Source: JAWLHU01 sp041690255
GTDB taxonomy: Bacteria; Bacillota; Sulfobacillia; Symbiobacteriales; Symbiobacteriaceae
Direction of reading: 5' to 3'
Length of the DNA: 64,000 nucleotides
Assembly: GCA_041690255.1 (NCBI GenBank)
Contig: JAWLHU010000023.1
Location: 7,543-71,542 of the forward strand
In this document: positions 36,201-51,300 of the stretch, piece after piece
Position numbering within the stretch: position 1 is the stretch's first letter
Layout of the letters: each line of letters begins with the position of its first letter
Notes under the pieces: generated by a model
Database searches by the model: none
Seen by the model: the letters and a program-made list of their open reading frames with translations, nothing else
What the model was told of the DNA's origin: nothing
Translations under genes and position numbers: made by a program

Positions 36201-37958
36201 ATCTTTCTGGTCGGGGTCGGGGAAGAGAAGCCGGCGCAGGTCGGTGCCCAGGTGCGGCATGAGCAACGAGGCCATCTGATCCACCTGTGCACGGAAGAGC
36301 GGCTCCTGCTCGTACAGATCGCGGGCCATATTGACGTGTTGGGCGCCCTGCCCGGTGAACATGAAGACGACCGGTCGCTCACCATCCTCATGGATGCCGG
36401 TGGGGAGGCGGTCCGGGTAGGTCAGGGCCTCCGCCGCCTCCCGGGTGTCCCCGCAGACGAGCACACGGCGGTGGTGGAAGGCACGGCGCCCCATATGCAG
36501 GGTGTAGGCCACGTCGGCCAGGGGAATATCCGGATGCTCCCGCAGATGCTGCGCCAGGTTTGCGGTCGCCGCCTCAAGAGCCGGCTCGGTCCTGGCGGAG
36601 AGCGCCAGCAGATGCACCGGGCGAGAGGGGCCTCCAGCCGCGGCCGGCGGCACCTCTTCCAGGATCAGATGGGCGTTGGTCCCGCCCATGCCGAAGGAAC
36701 TGACGGCGGCCCTGCGTGGATTTGGCCCCTCCTCCCACGATGTAAGCCGCTCGCTCACGTAGAACGGGCTGTCGTGGAAGGGAATGCGCGGGTTGGGCGT
36801 GGTGAAGTGAATGCTGGGCGGGATCTGCCGGTTCTTCAGGGCGAGGACCGCCTTGATCAGCCCGGCCACGCCCGCCGCGCTATCCAAATGACCGATGTTG
36901 CTCTTCAGGGAGCCGATGGCGCAGAAGCGCTGATCGGCCGTGGACTGGCGGAACGCCTGCGTCAGCGCGGCTACCTCGATCGGGTCGCCCAGGGCGGTAC
37001 CTGTCCCGTGGGCCTCCACGTAGCCGATCGTCCTCGGGGAGACCCCGGCTGCCGCCAGCGCCTCGGCGATCACCGCGGCCTGTCCATCCACGCTGGGAGC
37101 GGTGTAGCCCACCTTGTCGGAGCCGTCGTTGTTGATGGCGGTGCCGAGGATCAGGGCATGGACCGTGTCGCCGTCGCGGAGGGCATCCTCGTAGCGCTTC
37201 AGTGCCACGATCCCCAGGCCGCTGCCGCTCACCGTTCCGGCGGCAGCGGCATCAAAGGCCCGGCAATGGCCGTCCGGCGACAGGATTCCGCCCTCCTGGT
37301 GGAGGTACCCGGTCCCCTGCGGCCAGAGGATGGAGACCCCCCCGGCCAGCGCCATGTCACAGTCGTGGTTGAGCAGGCTCTGGCAAGCGATGTGGACGGC
37401 GACCAGCGACGTGGAGCAGGCGGTCTGCACGGTGACACACGGGCCGGTCAGGTTCAGCTTGTAGGCGGCCCGGGTGGTCAGGTGATCCTTGTCGTTCGCC
37501 AGGATCATTTGGTAAAGCCCGACCGACCGGACCAGGTCAGGGTCCTCCAGCAGTCTGAACAGGTAGGTGCTGGGGCCAGCCCCGGCGTAGAGGCCGATCC
37601 GCCCCTCCCAGCCGTCGGGGTTGTACCCGGCCTGCTCCAGGAGCTCCCAGGCAGCCTCCAGGAAGAGCCGCTGCTGCGGATCCGTGATCTCCGCTTCTCG
37701 CGGGTTATAGCCGAAGAACTGAGCATCGAACAGGTCGGCATCTGCCAGAGCGCCGCCGGCCGGGACGTAGTTCGGGCTCTCCAGCAGGGCGGGGTCCACG
37801 CCCGCCGCCAGGACCTCCTGCTCGGCGAAGTGCCGGATCGACTCCGTCCCGTCCTTCAGGTTCTGCCAGAACTCCTCCAGGGTCCGGGCGCCCGGGAAGC
37901 GGCCGTTCATGCCGACAATCGCGATCGCTGTTGCGTAGCGTGCATCTTGCATGGCCAT
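33300..37958 (-). CDS. Type I polyketide synthase module, KS-AT-KR-ACP
   Basis: Protein of 1,552 residues. KS 10-430 with Cys181 (TACSTS), His317 (EAHGTGT) and His357 (SNIGHLDS). AT 530-810 with Ser627 (GHSVGE) and the HAFH motif (723-726), which predicts malonyl-CoA. KR 1145-1350 with GGLGRLG, Tyr1317 and Asn1321 (YAAAN), so it should be active. ACP with Ser1464 in FFELGGHSLLGTQ, which is written like a peptidyl carrier site. There is no DH or ER, so it should add a beta-hydroxy two-carbon unit. The KS variant and neighbouring genes fit a KS that accepts a peptidyl chain. The C-terminal LDELSDEEVEALL tail is a docking-type element shared with the FAAL-PKS protein. Start 37958 is 6 nt from the previous stop. 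Confidence 0.95.
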   Translation of the reverse strand: MAMQDARYATAIAIVGMNGRFPGARTLEEFWQNLKDGTESIRHFAEQEVLAAGVDPALLESPNYVPAGGALADADLFDAQFFGYNPREAEITDPQQRLFLEAAWELLEQAGYNPDGWEGRIGLYAGAGPSTYLFRLLEDPDLVRSVGLYQMILANDKDHLTTRAAYKLNLTGPCVTVQTACSTSLVAVHIACQSLLNHDCDMALAGGVSILWPQGTGYLHQEGGILSPDGHCRAFDAAAAGTVSGSGLGIVALKRYEDALRDGDTVHALILGTAINNDGSDKVGYTAPSVDGQAAVIAEALAAAGVSPRTIGYVEAHGTGTALGDPIEVAALTQAFRQSTADQRFCAIGSLKSNIGHLDSAAGVAGLIKAVLALKNRQIPPSIHFTTPNPRIPFHDSPFYVSERLTSWEEGPNPRRAAVSSFGMGGTNAHLILEEVPPAAAGGPSRPVHLLALSARTEPALEAATANLAQHLREHPDIPLADVAYTLHMGRRAFHHRRVLVCGDTREAAEALTYPDRLPTGIHEDGERPVVFMFTGQGAQHVNMARDLYEQEPLFRAQVDQMASLLMPHLGTDLRRLLFPDPDQKDAAAGLLRRTEYAQPALFVIEYALAQLWLSWGVVPAAMIGHSVGEYVAACLAGTIGLEDALALVAARGKLIQQLPGGAMLSVSLPEADLLPLLGPELALAAVNGPALCAVAGPEPAVKALEALLKTRGVSCSRLHTSHAFHSWMVEPAVEPFVDLVRQGRLHPPTIPFISNVTGRWIRPEEALDPQYWGQHLRQPVRFAAGLEQLRTDLPAVFLEVGPGQVLSTLARQGLPAESVVLSSLPRPKSQKGDLEALLTTLGRLWLAGARVDWQGFYAGQSRRRIPLPTYPFERQRYALTPGRGARALAARSDGPAQKQPISDSLYLPSWKRTLRRRVSTSGQGERLLLFSGGTSLEARLAERLQRMENQVTIVRMGDRFADLGGDTYSLDPSREEEYDRLLQTLHDQGELPDRIIHGWSLPPVSPEGGEWARFLRGQTVGFNSLLFLARALSRQAAEHPVRLTAVTHSAQAVALEERLHPEQATLLGASLVIPQEYPVITCSTVDLLLPEGGTPQEQALAERLVEELFTEDPDMCVAYRGADRWVQTYEPVRAEAPADDSTMLRHGGVYLIIGGLGRLGMLLADHLARTVKGKLVLITRSAFPERQDWERWQASHQATRATDRISRAITQIRQMEAHGAEVLVLRADATDEAALRAALQTAVERFGTIHGVIHSAMAGPIATIQASDPADWQVHFAAKVRVGMLLARLVAEHQPDFVLLMSSLSSVLGGIGMAPYAAANLGLDGFAHLQNRAGQFPWITINWEGWRLAEGAVQSSIDPLALSPEEGIELFRRLMAFPAPTQVVVSGGDLAMRLDRWVRRNTEPSVPRPAKAPGNGYSRPALPTPYEAPGNSLEEAVAELFQELLGVTPVGAHDSFFELGGHSLLGTQLITRLRQRYQVELPIHSLFEGPTVRAIAAQIVQLQEQDPQEGDDAIRPSGSEAAAALLARLDELSDEEVEALLQIELGTSPEG

Positions 37959-37964
37959 TGGCGC

Positions 37965-41311
<3,347 letters not shown>

Positions 41312-41315
<4 letters not shown>

Positions 41316-44300
41316 ACCGAATCTCCCCCCTCCTGGTTGATCAGCTTCTGCAGGAGTGCATTCACCTCGGTATCAGAAAACTGGTCCAGCTTCTCGAGCA
41401 GGGCGGCGCCCGGCTGGTTGGCGGCGGCTACCGCCCGGGGCGCGATCGGTTCGGCCTGCTCGGCGCCCTGCTCCAGCTCCCGGAGGATCTCCTCGGCGAG
41501 CATGACCAGGGTGGTGTGTCGGAGCAGGTTGACCAGGGAGAGGCTCACACCGAACTCCCGCTCGACCCGGCTCCTGAACTCCAGAGCGATCAGCGAATCC
41601 AACCCCTGCCGGTTGAGGGGCTCGGTTGAACTCACCCGGGCGGCAGGGTACCCCAGGATCTGTGCGAACTGGTTGCGGAGGTGCGACTGGAGCATCTCCT
41701 GGCGCGAGCCCGGCTCGGCTGCGATGAGCTGCCGGCGGAACGTCCCGAATCCTTGCAGGGCGCTCTCCGCCTGCCGGGCAAGCTCCCGGCTCAGATGACG
41801 GAAAAGCGGTGTCCGGGAGCCCTCCGGATAGACCTGCATTAACCGTTCCCACTCCACCTGGGCAACCATCAACTGCTCGCGGGTGCAGGACAGGAGCCGT
41901 TCCAGTACCGCAAAGCCCTGATCGGGGGTGAACGGCACCATGCCGAAGAGGCTGCGCCCCTTTCCCCAACCGATCTCCGACCACAGGCCCGAACCCAGGG
42001 AGAAGGCCGGCAAGCCCAGAGCCCGGCGGTAGACAGCCAGACCATCCAGGAAGGCGTTAGCGGCCGCGTAGTCACTGTGGCTCCTGAGCCCGAGAACCGA
42101 TGCGGCAGAGGACAGCATGACGAAGAAGTCCAACCGCTCCTCCCGCGAGAGCAGGTGGAGGTTCCACGCTCCGCCCACCTTGGGGCGCAGCCCGGAAGCG
42201 AAGCGCTCCCAGCCGATATCCAGGATCTGATGGGTCTCAAAGATGCCGGCGGCGTGGATGATCCCGCGCAGCGGGGGCATGCCCTGAGAGGCCGTGCGCA
42301 TGGCTGAGGCCAGTTGATCCCACTCGGCCACATCGGCGTTGGCAACCGCCACCCGGACCCCTCGGGCCCGCAGTTCGTCCAGCACGGCGCGAGTCTCTGC
42401 AGAGGGCGTCCGCCGGGCCAGGAGGATCAGATGCCGGGCGCCCCGCTCTACGAACTGCTGGGCCACGAAGAGCCCGATCCCCGAGAGCCCTCCCGTGATC
42501 AGGTAGGTCCCGTCCGGCCGGATCGCCACCGGTTCAGCGGTTGGCTCCACGGCTGCCCGCTCCAACCGGGCGACATGACGGATACCGCTCCGGAAAGCAA
42601 TTTGATCTTCCGGGCTGTCTGCCCATAGCTCCTGGTAGAGCGCACCGGTCGCATGGTTGGCGGGATCCAGGTCCACCCGAACCGGGCGGTACTTCGGGAG
42701 TTCCAGGGCGACCGAGCCTCCCAGGCCCCAGAGCGGCGTGGCCGCCACAGCCAGGTCTGCGTGGGCTGCCCCCACCGCCTGGGTCCCTCGGGTGACCAGG
42801 AAGAGGCGTGGGCTCTCCACCCCGCCGGCCCCTTCCAGCGCCTGCAGCAGGTGGATCAGGGCGCCGCATCCGGCCAGTTGATCAGACTCCCAGTTGGTGT
42901 TGGGCGCCTCTCCGGGGGTGGTGGCCTCCAGATTCCAGAGGTGGATGATCCCCCTGCAGGGCGGTCGCTCCGGCCCGAACGCATCGGCCAGAAGCTGTGC
43001 GAACATCTCCGGGCGCCCGGGGTGGATCTGGAATCCGGCCATATCAGCCCGGTACTCCGCCCCGGGCCGGACCAGGACAGCCCGCTCCCCGTCCCGCTCC
43101 AGGCGACCGGCCATCTCGTGCCCGAGGCCCTCCCCATCGGCCAGGATCAGCCAGCTTCCCCGCGTGGCAGGGCGCACTGGTTGGCGCTGCTCCAGTGGCT
43201 GGGGGTGCCAAACGACTCCATAGAACCAGCGGCTCATCTCGTCGGTGGGGGATACCCTGCCTGAGGCGTGAAGGCTCCAGGCCGCCGCCTCTGCCGTGGG
43301 CCCGGCTTGGCGACTGAAGACCCGGAAGGTGAGGTCCGGTGAAAGCAACAACTGCACCACCAGGTGCCCCTTCTCCGGCATGACCAACGGCAAAGGCATG
43401 GCCAGTTCCACCGCTGCATGGGGAGTGCCGGACCCCTGTTCGGCGGCGGCCTCCGCCATCGCCCGGAAGAAGGTTTCGGGGACAGGCTGCCCCGGCGGTA
43501 TGGGCTCAGCCAGCCCCGGGACGCGCCCGGGCCCCAGCTCGATCTCCCAGACCTGGTCCACCATGCCGGCAGCCAGCAGGAGACGCCGCCCGGGAAGGGC
43601 GTGTTCCGTTCTATCGCTTCTATATATATACGCCTCACGAAGGAGTTCCAGATCGTACCGCTGACGCTGCCAGGGGTACGGCGGCAAGGCCTGATAGCGC
43701 CCCTTCGGGTAGATGGCCTCCCAGTTGAGGGGATACCCATGGGTATAGAGGGTTCCCACCGCGGAGAGGAGGGTTCTGCGCTCGTCCCGCTCCTTCCAGA
43801 GCGAAGGGACCAGGATCCCCTCCTCGCTGCGCTGGACCAGGACCCGCTGGATCAGCTCCAACAGGATCGGGTGGGGGCTGACCTCCACGAAGGTACGGCA
43901 ACCCTCTTGGGCCAGGTGGGCGATGACCGTGCCAAACCGGACCGTCTCCCGCAGGTTGCGCCCCCAGTAGGTGGCATCCATGGCCTCCCCGGCCACAAGC
44001 TCACCCGTGACGGTGGAGTAGACGGGCAGCCTGGCCGGACGGGGCTTGAGGTCAGCGAGGGCCTCCTCCAGCTCCGGCCGCAGAGACTCCATCTGAGGGC
44101 TGTGGGAGGCCAGGTTGATCGGCAGCGGTGCGGAGAAGATCCCTTGCGCCAGCAGCTCATCCATCAACTCGGAAAGCGCCTCCGGATCCCCGGACAGGAC
44201 GGTGAAATCGGGGCTGTTTTCCGCAGCGACGGAGATCCGGCCCTCACGCCCCTGCAGGAGACGCCGGGCCTCCTCCAGGGAGAGCTCGACCACCGCCATG

Positions 44301-47300
44301 CGCCCCCGGCCCTCCACCCGCTGCATGAGCCGGCTGCGGTGTGCGATCACCTTGACGCCCTCCTCCAGGGTGAGAGCGCCCGCCACACAGGCAGCAGCCA
44401 CCTCGCCGAAGCTGTGGCCGACCACCCGGTCCGGCGTGATGCCACGGGTCCGCCACCACTCCGTCAGGGCGATCTGCATGGCAAAGAGCACGGGCTGGTT
44501 CACGGCGGTCTGGTCCAGCCGGGAGGCCCCCTCCTCAGCCATCAACTCATCCACCAGCGACCAGTCCACGTACCGCCGGAACAGCGCATCACACCGCTCC
44601 ATCACCGCCCGGAAGAGGGGCTCCTCCCGCATGAGCTGGCGCCCCATGCCCCACCACTGGGAGCCCTGCCCGGAGAAGACGAAGCAGATAGGACCGGGAG
44701 CGGCGGGCTCCGGAGCCATGCCGTCCTCCCGCGCAATCGCATCATCCAGGAGTGCCAGAAGTTCCTCCTGGTCCTGGAAGGCGAAGGCCGCCCGATAGGG
44801 GTGGTGGCTCCGCCGACGGGCTGCACTGTAGCAGAGGTCGTGCAGGTTCCCGCTCGGTTCCGCCGCGAGGCGCTCCCGAACTTGCGACACCTGTTCCCGC
44901 AGGGCCCCGGGCGCCCGGGCCGACAGCACCAGCAGTTCCGAGGGTTCGACTACCTCCTCGCCGGGCTTCGCCGGCGGAGGCGCTTCGACCACCACATGGC
45001 AGTTGGTGCCGCCGAAGCCGAAGGAGCTGACACCGGCAGCGGCCCGCTCCCCCGGCGCCACGGGCCAGGGCATGAGACTGATTGGGACCCGAAGGGGCAT
45101 TGTGGCCCAGGGAATGTGCGGATTCGGCTCCCGGAGGTGTAGGCTGGGCGGCAGATGGCCATGCTTCAGGGCGAGGACCGCCTTCATGAAGCCGGCAATC
45201 CCCGCGGCGGCCTCCAAGTGCCCAAGATTGGTCTTGGCAGACCCGATATAGAGGGGAGCGTCAGACGGGCGACCCGCCGCCATAACGGCCCCCAGGGCCT
45301 GCGCCTCGATCAAGTCGCCCAGGGCGGTTCCCGTCCCGTGCGCCTCCACGTACTGGACCTGCTCGGGAGAGATGCCGCTCCGGCGGTATGCCTCCCGCAG
45401 GACCGCCTCCTGGGAGGGGCCGTTCGGGCTCATCAGCCCGTTGCTGCGGCCGTCCTGGTTGACTGCGCTGCCGCGAATGACCGCGTAGACAGGATCGCCG
45501 TCGGCCAGGGCCTGGGAGAGCGGCTTGAGCACAGCGACTCCAGCCCCCTCGGACCGAACGTAGCCGTCGGCACCGGAATCGAAGGTCTTGCACCGCCCAT
45601 CGGTGGCCAGGGCCCCAACCTTGGAGAAGTTGATCGCGAGATCCGGCTTCAGGATCAGATTCACCCCGCCGACCAGGGCGAGACTGCACTCCCCGCTGCG
45701 CAAGCTCTGGCAGGCGAGATGGATCGCCACCAGCGAAGAGGAGCAGGCGGTATCGATCGCCATGCTCGGCCCCCGCAGATCGAGGAGGTAGGAGATGCGA
45801 TTGGCCGCGATGCTGTGCGCCACGCCGCTGCCGGTGTAGGCGTCAATCCGCTCCGGGTCGCCCTGGGTCCGGCCGGCGTAGTCCCAGGAGCTGATCCCAA
45901 CGAAGACCCCCGTCCGGCTGCCGGCGAGGCTTTCCTGGGGGATCCCGGCATCCTCCAGCGCCTCCCAGGCCACCTCCAGCAGGAGCCGCTGCTGCGGATC
46001 CATGCCGGTCGCCTCGCGCGGGGTGATGCCAAAGAAGTCCGGATCAAACTCGTCCACCTTCTCCAGGAAGCCCCCCCACCGGGTCACCATCTTCCCCGGG
46101 GCGCCGGGATCGGCATCATAGAACGCTTCCACATCCCACCGGTCCGGCGGGACCTCGGTGATCGCATCTACCCCATTGCAGAGCATCTCCCAGTACCGGG
46201 CGGGATCGGGGGCACCGGGGAAACGGCAACCCAGCCCCACCACCGCGATCGGCTCATTGCCTCCGGGGGCGGGAAGCTCCTTATGCGCCTTTTGCTCCTT
46301 TTGCTCCTTCGAAGCGCTTGACTCTCCCGCAAGGTGCGCGGCCAGTGCGGCTGGGGTTGGGTAGTCCCAGACCAGGGAGGGCGAGACCGGACGGCCCAGC
46401 CAGCCCTCCAACTCCACCAGCATCTCGACCGACTGCACCGAGTCCAGTCCGTACGAGGCGAACGGCTCCTGCGCCTGGATCTTCGCCTCGGCAACGCCCG
46501 ACCGCCGGGAGATCGCCGCGATCAGCCAGGCCCGGATCTCTTCCGCCGAGCGGTCATCCTGGGCAGGTCCCGCCTGGCGGTCCTGCGCTGTGAGCGGCCT
46601 CACCCACTCCGCCACCACCGTCAGCCGCCGCTCCAGGAACTGCGCGCGGCAGGTCCGGCGCTGGATCTTTCCGCTCGATGTCTTGGGCAGGGACCCGTGC
46701 TGAATCAGGCTGATCGCGTAGACCTGGAGGTCGTACTCCTGCGCCACGGCCCGGCGGATCGCCTCAAAGATCTCCTCCGGCGTTCCACTCGGCCGCCGGT
46801 TGACCTCGTATACGATCACCAGTTGCTCCTCGCCATTCGCCTCCACCGAGAAGGCGGCCCCGCACCCGGGCCGAAGGTCGGAATGAGCGGCTTCCGCGAT
46901 GCGCTCAAAATCCTGGGGGTAGTAGTTGCGGCCGCGGATGATCACCAATTCCTTCATCCGCCCGGTAATGTAGAGTTCTCCGTTGCGGATGAACCCCAGG
47001 TCGCCGGTGCGCAGGAAGGGGCCTTCACCGGTGTCAGCGATACGGGCCCGGAAGGTCTGCTCCGTCTCCTCGGTGCGCTGCCAGTAGCCCTGTCCCACCG
47101 AGGGACCCGAGACCCAGACCTCACCGACCTGATCGGGTGGGCACTCCAGACAGGTCTCGGGGTGGACGATCCGGAGGCTGTGATTCAGATGGGTCCGGCC
47201 GCAACCGACCAACCCCACGCTCCCCTCCGCCCCGGGGGCCATCTCCACCAGTTCATGTCGCTCCAGGGCATCCCGCTGGAGATCGATCACCTGGTAGAGC

Positions 47301-48316
47301 GGGGTGATACTGCGGTCAATGCCGCTGACGAAGACCGTGCTTTCGGCGAGGCCGTAAGCCGGGATATGTGCCTCGCGCCGGAAGCCACAGGCGCCAAAGA
47401 CTTCCACAAACCGCTCCAGCGTCTCCCGCCGAATCGGCTCCGCCCCGTTCAGCGCACAGGTCCAGCTGCTCAGATCCAGCGTCTGCATCTCCTCGGGGGT
47501 CACCTTGCGCATGCAGAGTTCATAGGCGAAGTTAGGGGCGCAGCTATAGGTGCCCCGGTAGTGGGAGATCGCCTCCAGCCAGCGGAGGGGGCGCTGCACG
47601 AAGGAGGCTGGGGCCATGAGAACCGTGGGGAAGCCCACGTAGATCGACTGGAGAATCCCCATGATCAGGCCCATGTCGTGGTAGGGCGGAACCCAGCTCA
47701 CCCCCACGCTCTCGGGCGTGTTCCCCAGCCTCCGCCGGATCGCCTCCAGGTTCTCCAGCAGGTTCCGATGGGTCAGCATGACCCCCTTGGGGTTGCCCGT
47801 GGAGCCGGAGGTGTACTGCAAGAAGGCAAGGGAATCGGCGGTCAGGAACCGCTCGCGCCAGGCGTCCCCTTCGCCGGTGTCGTGATTGATGGCGATCCAC
47901 TGCAGGGCTTCCAGGGCCGGCCAGTCCGCCATGAACTGGCTGGTCCTGGCCAGGATCTCTTCGGTGGTCAGGGCAATGCGGGCGGTGGCGTCGTTTACCA
48001 CGGCCTGGAGCCGGTCCAGATTCCGGTTCATGCGGGGCGGGTAGGCCGGAACGGCAATCGCCCCGGCATAGAGGCAGCCGAAGAAGGCTGCGATATAGGC
48101 AAACCCGGGCGGGTAGAGCAGCAGCACCCGCTCCCCCTCCGCCCCCGCCGCAATGAGTCGGGCAGCGATGGAACGGGCCCACCTGTCCAACTCTGCGTAT
48201 GAGATCTGCTGTTCGGCAGCGTTGTCGTACTCCAGGAACCGAAATGCGCACTGGTCGCCCTGGTCACGGGCTCGCTCACGCAACAAGTCCACGAGTGTCT
48301 GACCGGCGTACATCAT
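41312..48316 (-). CDS. FAAL-PKS: fatty-acyl-AMP ligase-ACP-KS-AT-(inactive DH)-KR-ACP
   Basis: Protein of 2,334 residues. A fatty-acyl-AMP ligase (1-580; YTSGSTGNPKGV, FLRTGDLG) activates a fatty acid and loads ACP1 (Ser626). KS 688-1115 has Cys858, His993 and His1033. AT 1205-1500 has Ser1302 (GHSFGE) and LASH (1402-1405) in place of HAFH, so it should not be a simple malonyl AT. Methylmalonyl or the cluster's hydroxymalonyl-ACP are candidates. Residues 1575-1690 have a DH-like fold, but the HxxxGxxxxP motif is absent. KR about 1935-2120 has GGLSGIG, Tyr2083 and Asn2087. ACP2 is Ser2241, followed by a LLEKLDQFSDTEVNALL docking-type tail. Function: start the chain with a fatty acid and extend it by one hydroxylated unit. 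The gene is second in the operon but biochemically first. Confidence 0.95.
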
Positions 48317-48337
48317 CGGGTAGCCCCCCTGTCCTAC

Positions 48338-51300
48338 TCAGTCGTTTTCAAAGAGATCCGCGAGGTCCTCAACGGCATCCAGTTGGTCGAGCAGGAACTC
48401 GGTCAGACGCCGCTCCGGCCCCGTGACCAGCCTGTCCAGGATGAGCAGGTACTGGTCCATGAATCGGTCGATGGACTCCCGCCGGAACCGCCGGCCGTGG
48501 TAGATGTTGTGGATGGTCAGGCGGTCCTGCTCCTCGAAGACCTCGATGTGCATGTCGAAGTCCATGGTCGGATCGGCGTCGTAATCGACGACCCGCCGGT
48601 CTCGTAAGAGCTCATGCTCGGGGAACTTCCGGAAGCTCAGTTCGTTCCGCAGCGGCACCTCGTGTTGGGCATTCTGCACCACGAAGACCACCGTGTAGAG
48701 AGGGGTCTCCAGGGGCAGCCATTGCCTCGCCTCCGCCAGGACCATGTCAAAGGGGTAGTCCTGGTGGGCCTGCGCCCCCAGCGCCGTCGCCGTCACCCGC
48801 CGCAGGACCTCAAGGCCCGTGGGGTTGCGGGAGAGATCGGTGCGGAGCACCACCGGGTTGGCCAGAAGGCCAAAAACCTCCTCCAGGTCCGGGTGAGTCC
48901 GCCCGGAGAAAGGCGTACCAACAGTGACATCCATCTGGTTGGAGACCAGGCTCATCCAGATCTTCAGGCCGGCCAGCATGGTGGTGAACAGGGTGACGCC
49001 CTGCTCCTGGGCGAACTGCCGCAGCCTGGCCGTCCGTTCCGGATCGATCTCCAGTTGAACCACCCCTGCCGGTTGAGCGTCCTGCGCCGAAACCCGGTCC
49101 ACCGGCAGCCGGGGTGGCTCCGAGAAGCCCCGCAGGTTCTGCTGCCAGTACTGCCGCTGGCCCTCCATCTCCCCCCGCCGCAGGCGCTCATTCTGCCAGA
49201 CCGCCGCATCCACGTACTGGAGCGGTTCGGGCAAGGGCTGGATCTCCCGTTGCTCCCGATGAGCCTGGTAGAACTCGGTCAGATCCCGAACCATCACGTT
49301 GGTCGTCCAGCCGTCGAAGATGATGTGGTGGAAGGAGTGGAAGAGAAGGTGCCGGTTCTCATCCAGCCTGTAGAGCGTCAGCCGGTAGAGCGGTCCCCGC
49401 ACCAGATCCATGACCTCCTCCCGCTCTCGCACCGCCTCGGCCCGAAGGACGCGATCCTGTTCGGGGGCGGAGAGGGTGGAGAGGTCGCGGAAGCCACAGG
49501 GAACCTCCATCTCGTCGTGAACGATCTGCACCGGGACGCCGTTTCGCTCCTCAAAGGTGGTCCGAATCGCTCCGTGCCGCCGGACGATCTGCTGCCATGC
49601 CCACTGAAACGCGGCCACGTCCAGCGGACCGAGAACCTCGTGGACGGTGAAGTGACCGACTCCGTTTTCCGGGGCGAACCGGTACTGGAACCAGTGGCGA
49701 AGCTGCGCGTGAGACTGCTCATAGGCCTCCTGCTTGGGCAAGCGGGGGATGGGGCTCACCGCGTTGCGGTCACCGCCGTCCCTCTCCCGCTCGATGCAGG
49801 TGGAGAGCCCGGCAACCGTCGGCCATTCGAAGAGCGCCTGAAGGGGCAGCTTCACGCCCAGCCTGCGGTGGATATGGGCAATCACGCGGGTGGCGTGGAG
49901 GGAGTGCCCGCCCAGTTCGAAAAAGCCGTCGTGAATGGAGAGATCAGGCCGCTTCAGGATCTCCTGCCAGATCTCGGCCACCGCCTGTTCCACGGGGGTG
50001 CGGGGGGCGACTCGCTCGGGCTCCGAATCAGGCCTGCCCAGACCAGGCTCGGGTAGTGCCAGCCGGTCCACCTTGCCGTTGGGCGTCAGCGGAAGCGCCT
50101 CCAGCATGATCATGTTGGCCGGAACCATGCTCTCCGGCAGCCGGCTCCGCAGGAAGGCCCTCCAGTCTCGGGCCAGGGTTTCTCCATCCCCGGCCGGGAC
50201 GACATAGGCCACCAGCACGGGCCCATCCTCCCGCTGGACGGCGGTGACCACCGCCTCGCGGACCGCACTCTGCTCCGCCAGCACCGCCTCGATCTCGCCC
50301 AGTTCCACCCGGACGCCGCGGATCTTGACCTGGTGATCCCGGCGGCCCAGGTACTCGATCGTGCCGTCGGGCCGGTACCGAGCGAGGTCGCCGGTGCGGA
50401 AGAGACGGGCTTCCGGCTGGTCTGAGAACGGATCGGTCACCCATCGCTCCGCTGTCAAGTCCGGGCGCCGGTGATAGCCACGGGCAAGGCCGAGCCCGCC
50501 CACGTAGAGCTCCCCCGGAACCCCGACAGGCACCGGGCGCCGCTCGGGATCCAGGATATAGATACGGGCGTTGGCAATGGGCCGGCCAATGGGCACCATC
50601 GCCAGATCGGTCGGGGTCTGGGCGGCGTCAAACCAGGTCACATCCGCTGCGACCTCCGAGGAGCCGTACAGGTTGAGGAGTCGGGCGTGGGGCATCCGGT
50701 CCCGGAACCGGCGGGCCAGCTCGGCCGAGAGCGCCTCGCCGCTGCTCACCCAGAGCGTCAGGTCGGGCAGGGTCCACCCCGCCTCCTCGCAGCCGTCCAA
50801 CATGGCCTGCAGCAGCGAGGGGACAAGCACAAGGCGGCTGACCCGGTGACGCTGCAGGGCATCGATCAGGCTCTGCGGGTCCCGGGCCTCGGCATCGGGC
50901 ACCAGGACCAGCGGAACCCCCCGGAGCAGCGGCCCCCAGATCTCCCAGACCGCATCCACAAAGCTGATGGAGGTCTTCTGGCAACAGACCTCCCCCTCCC
51001 GGAATGGGAAGGCGTTCCACATCCAGGCGAAGCGGTTGATGGCAGCCTGCTGGGTGGCCAGAACCCCCTTCGGCCTCCCGGTGGAGCCAGAGGTGTAGAC
51101 CACGTAAAACAGGCTCTCCGGGGTAGCGCCACTCTCCACGTGGTCCGCATTCCCCTCCTGCCCCTCTGCCGCCTCGGGTTCATCCAGGTCGACCACGGTC
51201 ACCCCACCGGTCTCAAGCCCGGCCCGCAGCGACCGCCGAGTGATCAGGACCGGAGCCTCCGAGTCCTGGAGCATGAAGGCGAGCCGCTCCCTCGGGTAGG

